Source of the DNA: Molossus alvarezi
Lineage: Eukaryota > Chordata > Mammalia > Chiroptera > Molossidae
Length of the DNA: 64,000 nucleotides
Direction: 5' to 3'
Assembly (NCBI GenBank): GCA_037176705.1
Contig: CM073907.1
Coordinates: 9,331,001-9,395,000 of the forward strand
The notes under the pieces were generated by a model, which was not told the DNA's origin, did not search any database, and worked only from the letters and a program-made list of their open reading frames with translations. The translations under genes and the position numbers were made by a program. Shown here piece by piece: positions 9,551-21,151 of this stretch; the stretch's first letter is position 1; every line of letters begins with the position of its first letter.

Positions 9551-12500
9551 CTGGTCTCAGAGGCTGAGGGAGCCGCAGGCGGTTCCCGAGGTGGGGACTG
9601 GAAAAGAGGTTGAGGGTGGTCGGAGGCTGGAAGAAGGGGCGTCCCTGGGGCTGTTCCCTCCAAACAATGTCGAAGCAAGAGCCAGATGGGGGGCCCCCAA
9701 GGGCGCTGCCAGAATCCACTTTCCTAAACTGGGATTTGTCTGCGCTTTGCCGCTTTGAAAATCTCATGACGAAATCATGTCATTTTGGCCTTTCAAACTG
9801 AAGAGAAAACCAAGAATAAGTCCCAAGAGAACTAAAATGTTTGCCAGCTCGGATGTCACCGTCGCCACCATCATACATACATGTATGTGTGTGCATTCAG
9901 GTGTGAGTTCGCTTTATACCATGTCCATACATCCTACATCACATGCATCCACACACAGAGACATGTATGTGTATAAAACATGCACATATCTCTTACATGT
10001 GATGATCCACATATGTTACATGCACACAAGGCCGACAGTTTGGCGACCTTTTTAGAGTCACAATAATACATACTTTTTAAAGTCAACATAAGTAGTTTCT
10101 GTAGCTTTTATATTAGGAAAGACTCTTTCAACGAAAACCTTAACCTGCCTTTATCTGCGGCCCACGCATTGCTAATTTAATTGCCAGAAATATAAACATA
10201 AATTAATAAATAGTTTTTTTCCAATTTTGAATGCATGATTGGAAATCTGCTAAGCATTTTTTCGCACGTCCATAATTATTTAATGATCTCTACATAAAGG
10301 CTTTTAATGATATGGGAAGAGTGATAATTCTAAAGGCCCATACTCAGCTGATAAAATATATATTGCTCCAGAAAATAATGTTTATCAAAAATGATTTATT
10401 TCTGCCAGTGAATGGCTCACGTGGCATTTTTCAACAATTAGAACATGCACCGGCTTCAGTTTTGACACTTTTGGGGGGAACATTGCTTGTTTGTGGAATC
10501 AGATATTTTTTTTTTTACTAACCCTCCCTAGAACTTTAATTTATTTTCTTATTCTTTTCGTGCTAAGTATGAACCCACTGAATCTGCAAAGACTAGTAAC
10601 AAAAAAAACTGGAGCTCATTCTGTATGACAAAGTTTTGTTGGAAATCGACGTTGTGGGGTGGGGGGTGGCATCCGATTGTGTTAATGTCCTTACGTGTTT
10701 GTCGAGTGTGTTTACCAGAAACCAAACTACATGTATCCGTGAAAGGACCCTCGCCCCATGTATCCATCTCTCAACTATGTCAGCACCCCAATTTCCATCA
10801 TTTTCATACGTGTTCATCCATATTTTATAATCCAGATAAAACAAAAACCCAGTGTCTATGCATGTGATATCTTTAAAAACAGTGTTTTCTCTTCATATAT
10901 AACCTGCGCTAAAATCACAATAAATAATTCAACAGGGGAGACCATTTCTTTTAAAAATGACTGAAAATTAAGACTTGAGTGTCCTCAGGCAGCTCGGTAA
11001 GTGGATTCAAGCCCTGCCTGCAAAGTCAAGAACCCACTCTTACTATAATTTCTTTTTTTCTGAACACTTCAAAAGGAAGCACGTATTTCTCACAAACCCA
11101 TTTACCTTTATTTTTGTCTTCCCATGCAAAAGAGAATACTGAAATAACCTCCTGAAATGAGACGATTTCCATATTGCATTTCAAGATTTGGGTTCAGGGA
11201 GTGGGGGATGGCGAAATTAAGGGTGGTCCATGAGATTAGTGTTTCAAAAATAAAAAGAGAGAGAGAGAGAGAGAGAGAGTCCAATTAGAAGTATCCTGGG
11301 GTTATTAGTGCTCATATCCAATTAAGATGAAAACCATTTTACCAGCGTAATGTACCACCTCTGGCACTCTGAGTTTATTAGTTTTATCAGACTTGAGAAC
11401 TGAATCTTGAAATGATATGTATGCGAGATACCAAAGAGAGACTGTTAAGATTGGGAGATAATTGGGATGAAGCGTGATGCCCCCAAAGTTGTTGATTAAC
11501 AAGTATTGTGGGTTTGGGGGAGGGGAACAAATTGGTCATTTCAGACGGTGTTTGAAAGGAAAACACTCACTGGCCTGTGCAATGACATTCTGAAGATAAG
11601 AAGGTACCATGACCTTCTTTGGTGTCCCAAAAATGCAGCAAAGTGACATCCATCCATGTAAGACAAGACGAGCCTTCCAGACTCGTGACTCACCTTCTCC
11701 AGTAAAAACTCAGATGAACAAAAGCAGCTGTTTGTGATGGATGTCATGTTTCTTGTTTTTCCTTCCAGATTAAAGGCTCTAATAACTAATGATTGGTATT
11801 AATAATTAATAAGAAAATCTCTTGTATTATCCCCAAGCTCTTCAGGGTGGGCTGCATCACCCATAAAGCTTATTTTCATTAATTAAGTTTTATTCCTTTA
11901 TGTTTTTAAACAATGATCTGAACTTTTAAAAAGCATTATCTTTGCATTTCTGTACCACCCATCTGAGTACCACCGAATGATTAAAAGCAAACAAAAGCCT
12001 ACACAATAAAACTTCCCACTTAGGCAGCCATAAAACCACTGTTGCGTTGCTTCAAATAGACACCTCCTTGACTAATAAAATTCTTGTCACTCATTTCTGA
12101 GGCTGGTGGGGGAAAGCCTTCATTGTGAAGGCATGGCATCTGGGTGCTCGTCGTTGCTAAAATATTCAGTGCACGGCTAGGAATGCGTAATGCAAATAAT
12201 TGGTGAGATGGCCCACAGAGAGCCCGCACTGGTGACCAGTGATCTGACACAACAGGTTCTTCTGGGAAGCACACGGGTACTTTCTCCTGCTAAAGTGTTT
12301 GAGCTACATGGGAAAGACCTATTCCATGATACTAAGGCATGAACCTAAGAGCCTGGGGGCAAGTGTGGCCCATGCTGGGGGTGAGTGGATAGCATGACCA
12401 GGTAAAGAAGCATAGGTCATCTTAGCTGCATCATGACATTGATGGAATATTCCCTTTCATAGAGAAATGTTAGGCTCATAAACATGAACTTTGTTTTCGT

Positions 12501-12727
12501 AGTTTCTTTGCGATGAAATACCTAATCATGTGAGCCTTTCAACTTTATAAAGGCGTAAGCATGTTACTATGATGGCAACATGGATGCTTGTTTCTGCCAA
12601 GGTGAAAACCAAGGGCTCTGGATAAACCTGAAGTTGACTCAGGTCACACGTGACTCTTCACGAAAATAAATTAAAAATTAAGATTATTTTTTTTTACATC
12701 AGGAAGTTTTTAAAGTTTGTGTGTGTG
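9551..12727. other. SINE-free, largely AT-rich unique stretch
   Basis: Over 3.1 kb I recognise only simple sequence: CA/TG-rich text at 9870-10030 and a (GA)n run at 11250-11279. The parts 10060-10560 and 11760-12290 are rich in ATTA, TAATTA and ATTAAT words of the kind homeodomain proteins bind, which is typical of conserved non-coding DNA, though conservation cannot be seen from one sequence. No coding exon was recognised. Confidence 0.45.
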
Positions 12728-13269
12728 TGATATTAGATCTCTATTGCGACATAACAAATTACCAGAAACTTAGCAGCTTATACAATACATATTCATTATG
12801 TCACAGACTGTGGATTAAGACAGAGCTTAGCTGAGTCTTCTGCTTTAGGGTCTTAACAGGCTGCAGTCAAGCTGTTGGCGTGGGCTGAGATCTCATATGA
12901 AGGTTCAACTGGGGAGGGAGTTACTTTCAAGCTCACTTGTGTAGTGATTAATTGGCATCACTTAGTTTCTTTTGGAGTTTGGGGTCTAAAACACAGTTTC
13001 TAACTAGCTGTTGGCCAAAGGCTGCCATCAGTTCTTTGCCATGTGGGTCTCTCCCACATGACACCTTGCTTCATCCAAGCCAGCGAGGGAGAAAGTTCAC
13101 CTGCAAAAAGGAAGTTATCATCTTAGGTAATGTTATCACAGGAGTGATATCCCAATAACTTTGCCGTGTTCTCATTGGTTAAAAGTGAGTCACAGGCCCA
13201 CACTCTAGGGCAATGTAAACACCAAGAGGTAAGAATCATTGGGGGCTGTTGTATAATCTGCCTGCCACA
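12728..13269 (-). mobile_element. MLT1-like solo LTR (ERVL-MaLR)
   Basis: The plus strand begins TGATATTAGATCTCTATTGCGACATAAC, then AAATTACCAGAAACTTAGCAGC (12758-12779), and ends CTGCCTGCCACA. This is the reverse complement of the MaLR LTR layout, in which the polyadenylation end reads TTTAAGCCACTAAGTTTGTGG. It has TG...CA-type ends and no internal viral sequence attached. It is an ancient retroviral LTR with no coding capacity. The subfamily is not determined. Confidence 0.7.
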
Positions 13270-14224
13270 ATGAGTCTGTGACTGGAGGTGTTAAAATATT
13301 CCAAGTTGTGCTGGTACAGTGTATTTACATAACAAAGGGATGTCTGGACACAGTACAAGATGTTTTTCCCAGCAATGCAAAGTTGTGGGGCGGGGGGGAG
13401 AGGGGGGGAATCGTTTGTCTTTCAATCATCCTCAGTTTTAAATTATTTAATTTTTTTAGTTATGAAAATTGACTTGCTTTTGATATTCCTGTAATTTTCA
13501 AAAAAAAAAAAAAACACATTTAAATTGCTTAGATGTTAAAAAGAATCCTCGTACTGCCCCCTGTGGCTTGTATAATTTAATATTTAATTGAATTGAAAAC
13601 ATCTTAATTGGTAGACAGATAGTGTATACATGCTTTAACTAACCACATTATTTATTTATTTATTTATTTATTTTTTAGAAAATAAAATGTACCTATTAAA
13701 ATATGGCTTTGCTGCATTTTAACTTAACTTTGGCCTCACGGTATAGACGTTAGCAATAGTAATTATGGGATAAACCTGTTCTATTGCTAGTTAATGGCAC
13801 TTATTTGAAAAATATTTCTATTACCATCTTTCAAGAAAACATTTAAGAGGCAGGTGTATAAATACAATTGCAAGGAGGAAGAACTGACGAAAAAATACAT
13901 ATTAGGGGGTAAACTTTCTGATGACCATCAGTGTCCCATTTTTCTAATATCTGTGTAATATTTCTATATTTGACCAATGATTTTGTCTATCTGCAATGAA
14001 AGGCCATTCATAAAGGCCATAATTAGTGGTTGATGGCAGATGGAACCCAGGACTGTCCACCTTCCCCCAAGTTGGCTTTTAATTGCCATAATCAACAACT
14101 TGAATTATCGGTCAACTAACAGAAAGGTGTTCTCTCTTCTGGCCAATAAGAGCTTCTTCTCACTGAACTGTCCTTTTCTTTTAAAATATAAGAAAATGGG
14201 CAATAAATGAATGACTTTTGAAAA
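13270..14224. other. Unique sequence with simple repeats
   Basis: Contains a G-rich tract (13386-13410), an A run (13500-13514) and a (TTTA)n run (13650-13672). No gene or repeat family is recognised. Confidence 0.45.
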
Positions 14225-14236
14225 GGTCTAACCAGA

Positions 14237-14399
14237 GCCTGGCTGGTGTGGCTCAGGGGTTGAGCATCGACCTGTGCACCAAGAGGTCGCCGGTTCGATT
14301 CCCATTCAGGGCACATGCCCAGGAGGTGGCCAATCAGTGTTCTCTCTCACCGATGTTTCTATTTCTCTCTCTCTCTCTCCCTTCCTTCTCTCTAAAATC

Positions 14400-14455
<56 letters not shown>
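14237..14455 (+). mobile_element. VES-type SINE, class B, with (GAAA)n tail
   Basis: It begins CCTGGCTGGTGTGGCTCAGGGG and lacks the middle block that normally holds CCCCAGTAGGGGGC. The A tail has expanded into about 14 GAAA units at 14400-14455. Flanks GGTCTAACCAGA (14225-14236) and GGCTAACCAGA (14456-14466) are the TSD. Confidence 0.95.
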
Positions 14456-14466
14456 GGCTAACCAGA

Positions 14467-15194
14467 AACTGAAACACTTGTGAATAACATGGAATTTAAT
14501 GATAAGGCACAGACTGCTCCACTTCATTCGCATTAAAGAGGAAAGTGTATATGTACCTAGTAAAGTTTAAAAATCACTAAGCAGCCAGCAGCACAAACTT
14601 AAAGTTGGGCAGTAATGAATCTGCAAATCATTATTGATTAAGCTGTGAATTTGAGATTGCTTCTTAACCTAAGATTTCTTGACCCATATATATATTTCAT
14701 TTTGTAAAGTAAATTCAATTAGGAGTGGTTGAACATTTATCCAATGGATGGGACTAAAGGAAGGTGAAAAATATTCAGATTCCATCTTGAACCTGCTTGC
14801 CAGGGAACACAATTTTCCTAAGCAATATTAAGGCATTCTTTCAACCCAGCACACACTTTCTCAGAAGTCTTGGGTATTCACTGATAGAACATTGTGCCCT
14901 ATGGAACACACACACACGGTATGTTTAGACTCTTAGCAGAATTACTTGGCACCACCATGAGAGTAGTCTTTGCCCAAACAGTGAAGGAGTAGATGTAGCT
15001 TCCAAGTGTGTGTAGAGTAAGTCAGGACAGTGGTAGACTCGCTATTCATAAAACAGCCAAGTGTTCATTCATCAGGAAGTCCAAGCCCACAAGCATCTCC
15101 AAGAACCGCCTGGGTGTCAGGCCCTGGAAAACCGAGTGGAAGAATACCTCAGTGTTTCTTCAGTGCTTCGTGGAGAAGACACCCAGAGCAGGAG
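14467..15194. other. No recognisable feature
   Basis: Unique sequence. The frames at 15008-15273 run into a MIR and are not considered genes. Confidence 0.45.
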
Positions 15195-15395
15195 CCTTGA
15201 GGTTCACATTCTGGCTTTGCCACTTACCAGCTCTATGCCCTTCAACACATTAATCTGTTTCTACATCTATTAAAAGCTGGGACTAATATTTACATGAATG
15301 TTGAGAGGATTAAATAAGGAGACAATAGATAAAAGGCAAGTTGTATGTATACCCTGCTTCATTTTCATGATAAATGACACTCAATAAATAGGAGT
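15195..15395 (-). mobile_element. MIR SINE
   Basis: In reverse orientation the MIR order is visible: TGGCTTTGCCACTTACCAGCTC, TTAATCTGTTTCTACATCT, GAGGATTAAATAAGG, then ACACTCAATAAATAGG. Confidence 0.85.
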
Positions 15396-15611
15396 TCACA
15401 TTAATTAATTTTTTAAACCTTTTAAATAAAATTCAGCTGCAGGTACATGGGCTAGAAAGAAATACTTTGGCTTTATGATCAAAAATCTTAAGTAACAGTT
15501 GCATTCCTTGATTTAACCTTAAACACGTTATATTCCTTTAAAATAAGGAAGCATATATTCACAAGAAAGAAAGTCTAATTTATTGTGTGCATTTCCTGTG
15601 TGTCTGGCATT

Positions 15612-15631
15612 TTGCAATATATATATTGCAA
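15612..15631. repeat. 20-bp perfect palindrome
   Basis: TTGCAATATATATATTGCAA equals its own reverse complement over 20 bp. It could form a small cruciform or pair two TTGCAA half-sites, but the function is unknown. Confidence 0.95.
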
Positions 15632-15659
15632 GATAAGATATATAGAGAGATTTTTGGGG

Positions 15660-16075
15660 GGGCATCATTTTGGCTAAACTTAATTGAGGGCTTATTATAG
15701 GCCAGGCAGTGGATCATATATGGACAATATTTATTTTTAATATGTTTTTATTGATTTTTTTAGAGAGAGGGGGAAGGAGAGAGAGATAGAAACCCTGTTG
15801 TGAGAGAAAACATCAATCAACTGCCTGCTGCACGCCCCCTACTGGGGATCGAGCTCACCACCCAGGCATGTGCCCTGACCAGGGATCGAAACAGGACCTC
15901 TCAGTCCATGGGACGATGCTCATTCACTGAACCAGAACAGCCAGGCTGGACCGTATTATCTTCCCAACAACCCTGAAAGTTGGAACCATGTCCACGTCAC
16001 AAATGAACAAACCTGATTCAGGAAGACAAGTGGCCTTACCCAAAGTCTTGTAGTCAGTCTGGCAAACCTCAGGCC
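15660..16075 (+). mobile_element. MIR SINE, split by a VES SINE
   Basis: The left part (15660-15732) contains TTGAGGGCTTATTATAGGCC. The right part (15947-16075) contains ATCTTCCCAACAACCCTGAAAG, then AAGACAAGTGGCCTTACCCAA and CTTGTAGTCAGTCTGG. The order is continuous once the SINE at 15733-15946 is removed. Confidence 0.8.
15733..15946 (-). mobile_element. VES-type SINE, class B
   Basis: Reads TATGTTTTTATTGATTTTTTTAGAG at the tail side and ends CAGAACAGCCAGGC. TSD TGGACAATATTT / TGGACCGTATTA (15721-15732, 15947-15958). It holds an intact CCAGTAGGGGGCGT core on the minus strand at 15832-15845. It inserted into a MIR. Confidence 0.93.
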
Positions 16076-16443
16076 ATGGGTGCATTGTGATAATGCAGTG
16101 CATTGTGATAACACAGGATCTGATGTGCTATCTCTGAGAAACTTCACGCTCACCTTTGTGGTTTGGGTGTAGTTATTCTCAGATGACATAAATAAGGGAA
16201 CAGGAGCAAGTTGTTGTATTGAAAAATGCTGAAAGTCTGATCTCAGGAGTTCTTCTCATTCCACACTGTTCCTCATGGAAATAAAATACTAATGAAATTC
16301 TGTTTAAAATACTGGTTTCCAATATCTCTGCATGTACCATTAGGTCTTTGACCATGTTTCAAGGGCTTCTACTTAGGTTTCATATACACACTTCAAGTTC
16401 TTTGTCTTGCCAGTGTTTCCAGATGGCTTTTTTAGCCCATCAA
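16076..16443. other. No recognisable feature
   Basis: Unique sequence. The phrase GTGCATTGTGATAA is imperfectly repeated at 16080-16110. No gene is recognised. Confidence 0.45.
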
Positions 16444-16454
16444 AATCCAAATCA

Positions 16455-16664
16455 ACCCTGGCTCACGTGGCTCAGTTGGTTGGATGTCATGCATGAACCT
16501 ACCTGAAGGTCGCCGGTTTGATTCCTTGTCAGAGCACATGCCCAGTTGCGGGCTCGATCCCCAGTAGGGGGCGTGCAGGAGGCAGCCAATGAATGTTCCG
16601 CTCTCACATCGATGTTTCTCTCTTGCTCTTCCTCTCTCTTTAAAAATCAATGAAAGTATTTTTG
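16455..16664 (+). mobile_element. VES-type SINE, class B
   Basis: The 11-bp perfect TSD AATCCAAATCA lies at 16444-16454 and 16665-16675. The body keeps GCTCGATCCCCAGTAGGGGG, including a CTCF-like core at 16561-16574, and ends TTTAAAAATCAATGAAAG. Confidence 0.96.
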
Positions 16665-16675
16665 AATCCAAATCA

Positions 16676-19518
16676 TAGCAACCTTTGCTTCTTCCTCTTA
16701 CAAAGAATTCTCCTAGTTCCAGGGATCTGTTACCACTGACACATGCTCAGCCACACCCCCTCCCAACTGTGCTTCTTCGCTTCCAGCCCCTTGGGGACCA
16801 CCCACAACTCGGGTCCTCAGGACCCAGCTGCCTAGAACACCACAAGAATACGGAATAGGCCGTGGGAGGCAAAGCACACTGATATATTTCCATGAGTCAC
16901 AGTCGATACCACTTGAAACGCACATTTTAAAAACTCTTTCCGTGACTCGTTTCAATTTTGGTAAAGAATGAAGTTCCTGAAAAATAAATCTTTCTTTCAA
17001 AAAAATGTATTGACAAAAAAGGAGAAGAAAACATTTCCTATGTAGCCTGGGTGGCTATTGTCACTTTCCTGGTGTACCTAAGCTATGGGCTTATATTCAA
17101 GACTTTTATAAGAATCTATTTTTATTTTTAAAACTACCTTCTTAAAACAATATTTTGAAAGCAACAATAAATAAATTGTTTATCGATACTATGAAACGTC
17201 CTAACATGTCGTAAAAATGTGATTTTAAGTCAGGTTTTTAAAGATTCATTTGCTTACAAACACTACATACTTTGTCTTGCTACTTATGGGCGATCATTAA
17301 GAATCTTCAATAAATAAATAAAGTCTGATCATAAATTTCAAACAGGATTAAATTGAGACCAAACAACAACTGTAACATGCGGCTTTGCTAATCGTTTATG
17401 ATGGGTTTTGTGTTCATTGAATTAGTGTTATGGTGGACAGGGGGTCATGGAAGGTAATTGAGTGCCATTTCATCAAAAATTCACTTTTGCAGGACATCAA
17501 AAGTGCTTCCAAACTGTCACTGTTGAGTTCTAGACCAATTCCTCCTTTAAAAAAAAAAAAAAATTCAGAAACATTCTTTTCTAGGAAAACCTACCCAGAG
17601 AGGAATTTAGTTAATGCGGCAGATTTTTCCTCCTTCCCTCCATCGAATATTTCACAGAAGAGAAAAGTCTTGCTCTATTTTTCTGTTGGACTCACAGCAG
17701 TTTCTGTTTCTAACCTGGGAAGAATGTGTTTGGGACTGAAAAGCCCCCGTCCCATTGTTAGACTCCCGAGCACTGATCCTTGCTTTTAACATCATAATGA
17801 GGGATACTCTTTAGTGGATTATCTTGAGAACGGATTAGCTCCTTCAAGTCTTCTAGGGGGCAAGGTGTTTTGAGCCCTAAATACACACCAATTGCCTGCT
17901 TAACTTTTCATCTTATTTTGAAAACTGCCCAGCTGGATTTCAAATTCTTTTCCATAGAGCTGAATTTTATTAGTAGCAAAGTTGGGAGTTGGGGGCAGCA
18001 GGTGTTAAATATAAGCACTGTTCTTTTCATCTCGTGGGGCCAAATGTCTCAGATATTTCACCGAGACAGGCACGTCAGGATAAAACTCAATCTAAACTTT
18101 GCTGGAGACTCTGCAGGCACTTTAAATCTTTGCGGCATCTCCCAGACCCCTGATTTAAACCTGCGAGAACACCACTGCTTTTACTGGGGACACTACCTTT
18201 AAACTCCATTTGCCCAGACGGCCCTGGGACAATGATTTTTAACAACGTTATGGACATTGTTAAGTCATGCTCCAAGTAGAATTCAAATACCTAATAAACA
18301 CACACGCACTTGAAAAGAGGATTAATTGCTCCATAATTTATAATCAAGTGGTTTCTCCTTCTTTATCTCAATAACCATTTATGTCTGTCTGCCTGTTACA
18401 TGAATACTGGAATCTCACGCTTATTCCTGTCCACCTTACCCCGTCTCTAACCTTATTTCTGCTATTCACTACCTCGTTGTATTGTCCTCTGATTTGCCAG
18501 GAAACTAGATACTTTTACACTTGTTCTTTCTTCTCCTTTTCTGTTGATTCCAACTTTTTTCCCCCTAATCGCTGACACCTTTTCTTTTGTTCAACCCCAA
18601 GAATCTTTTCGCCACTGAAAACTCTCATTTGGAAGGCGTCTGTTCAATGTGGAAAATTCCTTGGAAACACAACAAAATTTTTTTCTCGGCACCTCGTCTT
18701 CCAGGTTGATTTATTTTTTCTAATCAAATAGCCGCTGCCATCACCGGCAGCTTTCAAAAACAATGCATAGATGGATTTTTAAATGCTCTAGTAAATGTGT
18801 AAAAGTTCTAAGCACCTATACAACAACAAAAAGCAAGAAAAAGATCTTGAGAAAATGAAGTTGCCTAATTTTTTTTTTAGACTCGGAGGATCCAGGTGCA
18901 CTTTCTTGTGAACAAAACGAAATGAATTCTTATTCTTTGTTTAATATATATAATAACTGTATTCTAGGGGCTATGCTTTAATTGTAAATAATCCTCCACA
19001 TTCTTTCAGGGTAAACTCTTTAAAGAGTCATGAATTTTATTTATACTCTCTCTCTCTTTGAGAGTCTTTTGTTTATTTGCTATTTCATTCTTTGTGAAAT
19101 AACACTCCCAGAGGAAAATCCCCCTCTCTGCTTAAGGAATTAGGGCCAGAGACAAAAGCAGGGAATTCTTTAAGCCTTGTTTTGTGCTAAGAGAAATGTT
19201 TGACATTTCTGTGGAGAGGTGTTTAGTTTGGATTCATTAGGTCTTAGGGACTCTTTTTTCTTGCCTTTCAGATTCTGCCACTGATTTTTTCTGTGTTTGG
19301 TAGACTGAAGAGAATGTACTAGGGTGTAATTAGGTTTCCTACATTCGAAGAGCCAAAATCCAGTTGTTTTCAATGGGATGACCAAGCATTCCCCGCGTTC
19401 AGCAGGCCCAAACCGGACCTCCTCTTTCTCGTACCCATCGGGGTAGAGAGGGGCAGAAACCAAAGCAAGGCGGGGAAAGGCTTCCGCAGAAGTCAGGGCC
19501 TCATAGAAGGACATGCCT
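16676..19518. other. 2.8 kb without recognisable repeats
   Basis: The neighbourhood averages a SINE about every 1.8 kb, yet nothing I recognise interrupts this stretch. It holds AT-rich text with words such as TTTATAATCAAGTGG and CAATGCATAGATGG that look like conserved non-coding DNA. Frames of 119 and 110 codons at 17430-18202 and 119 on minus at 19170-19529 show no domain. An exon here cannot be excluded but none is supported. Confidence 0.5.
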
Positions 19519-19533
19519 CCCAGAAACATCTTT

Positions 19534-19685
19534 GTTTTTTCAATATGTTTTTATTGACTTTTTTTAGAGAGAGAGAGATAGAAACGAACATCGACAGGAG
19601 AGGGAAACATCCCTGACGGGGAATCGAACCAGGACCTCTCAGTCCATGGGCGAACGCTCAATCCTGTGAGCCACACCGGGGCGAG
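19534..19685 (-). mobile_element. VES-type SINE, class B, internally deleted
   Basis: Only 152 bp long. It has the tail side AATATGTTTTTATTGAC and the head side CCTCTCAGTCCATGGG, but the central block with the CCAGTAGGGGGC motif is missing. TSD CCCAGAAACATCTTT / CCCAGAAGCATCTTT (19519-19533, 19686-19700). Confidence 0.93.
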
Positions 19686-19700
19686 CCCAGAAGCATCTTT

Positions 19701-20628
19701 AAACTTGTAACATGACCATCACTCCCTCGGCCCCACCCAGGAAGATCAAGACATTTGATGGTCCTGTGCTTCATCTAGGAACACTAAATAAATCCAGCTT
19801 TCGTGTAATTTTGATTACCAAAAATAATTTTTTTTTTACACTATTTTTTATTTTCCATCACCTTGGCTGGCCTGCATCCCTTCCCGAGGTCCCTGACAAG
19901 CCATCTCTTGCCTGGGGAACTCTCGTACCCCATCCAGATGAGCTGCCTTCACTTACCAGCAGAGACGGTCTTCGCTCGATTATCAGCTTCACTGCCCGAA
20001 TTAGCAGAAGCTCACGTATTTGGTAATTTCCCAAATCCGAAAGCCAGAATTAGAGCCTGGTTGTACTTTTTTCTTTTGGTCTTGGCTGTGCCGTTCGAGA
20101 CGAAACCGCGATGGTTTGCTCTGATGTTGCTCTGGCCAGTGGCAGAGCATGGCGGGAGTGGGGGCGGGGGACCTCCAGGGTCCACTCAAGGACGATTTGA
20201 ACCGAAGGGCTCTGCTCCAGTTAGACCCCAGTGACGGTCCAGACCTGCCACTCCCAGCCCTAAGGCCTCTGACCTCCAGCTCCGGAAACATGAGCTTTCA
20301 GCTGCAGAAACATGCTGAACAGCAACGATGAGGCCTGGTGTCCTTCATCCATGCACAGAGGGCCAGGGACACCCTTACTGCGTCACAGGCTTCCTTTGAT
20401 GAGCTGACAGTAACCCTTTGGCAGGTCCGGCTGGGAAACCAAAAACAAAAGACAGGAACTCTGGAGAAAGGCCGAGTGCCCACATTTAACTAGGCAAAGA
20501 CCAGGAGAGAACTTCTTTAGCTAGTAGATCCTACCACTGTGAAGTATGCACCTCCAACCCTTCCATCCCCCCAAAAAAGTACCAATTTGTCCTCATTGAG
20601 ATTGGGGTGAACCTGTCAACCCCGTAAA
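19701..20628. other. No recognisable feature
   Basis: Moderately GC-rich unique sequence at 20080-20300, with overlapping open frames on both strands (123 codons plus, 96 minus) and no recognised domain. Confidence 0.45.
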
Positions 20629-20642
20629 CAAAGATATGTATA

Positions 20643-20804
20643 AAATAGGTTTTATAGTAGATTTTTTTAGAGAGAGAAACATCGATGTAAGAGAGAAGCA
20701 TCCATTGGCTGCCTCCTGCACACCCCCTACTGGGGATGGAGCCTACAGCTGGGACCTCTCAGTCCATGGGACAACGCTCAATCCTCTGAGCCACACTGGC
20801 TGGG
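20643..20804 (-). mobile_element. VES-type SINE, class B, internally deleted
   Basis: The copy is about 160 bp and lacks the B-box region: the text passes from GCCTACAGC directly into TGGGACCTCTCAGTCC. The 14-bp perfect TSD CAAAGATATGTATA lies at 20629-20642 and 20805-20818. Confidence 0.95.
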
Positions 20805-20933
20805 CAAAGATATGTATATAAAGCACTAACCCCTTTAGCTGACTGTCCAGGAAAGTTCTCACCATATACCCCAGTGGATCTTTTTTCACTGGATGCCAAA
20901 CTCTACCATGTTTGTTCAAAGTAATTCTATCTT

Positions 20934-21138
20934 GCCCGGCAGGTGTGGCTCAGTAGACTGAGCGTTGCCCCATGAACTGAGAGGTCCCAGGTGGATTCCT
21001 GGTCAGGGCACATGGCCAGGTTGTGGGACCAATCCCCAGTAGGAGGCGTGCGGGAGACAACCAATCAATGTTTTCCTCTCACATCGGTGTTTCTCTCTCT
21101 CTCTCTCTCTAAAAAAATCAATAAATGCATTAAAAAAT
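20934..21138 (+). mobile_element. VES-type SINE, class B
   Basis: Begins GCCCGGCAGGTGTGGCTCAG and ends AAAAAAATCAATAAATGC. TSD TAATTCTATCTT (20922-20933) and TAATTCTAATCTT (21139-21151) differ by one inserted base. Confidence 0.95.
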
Positions 21139-21151
21139 TAATTCTAATCTT

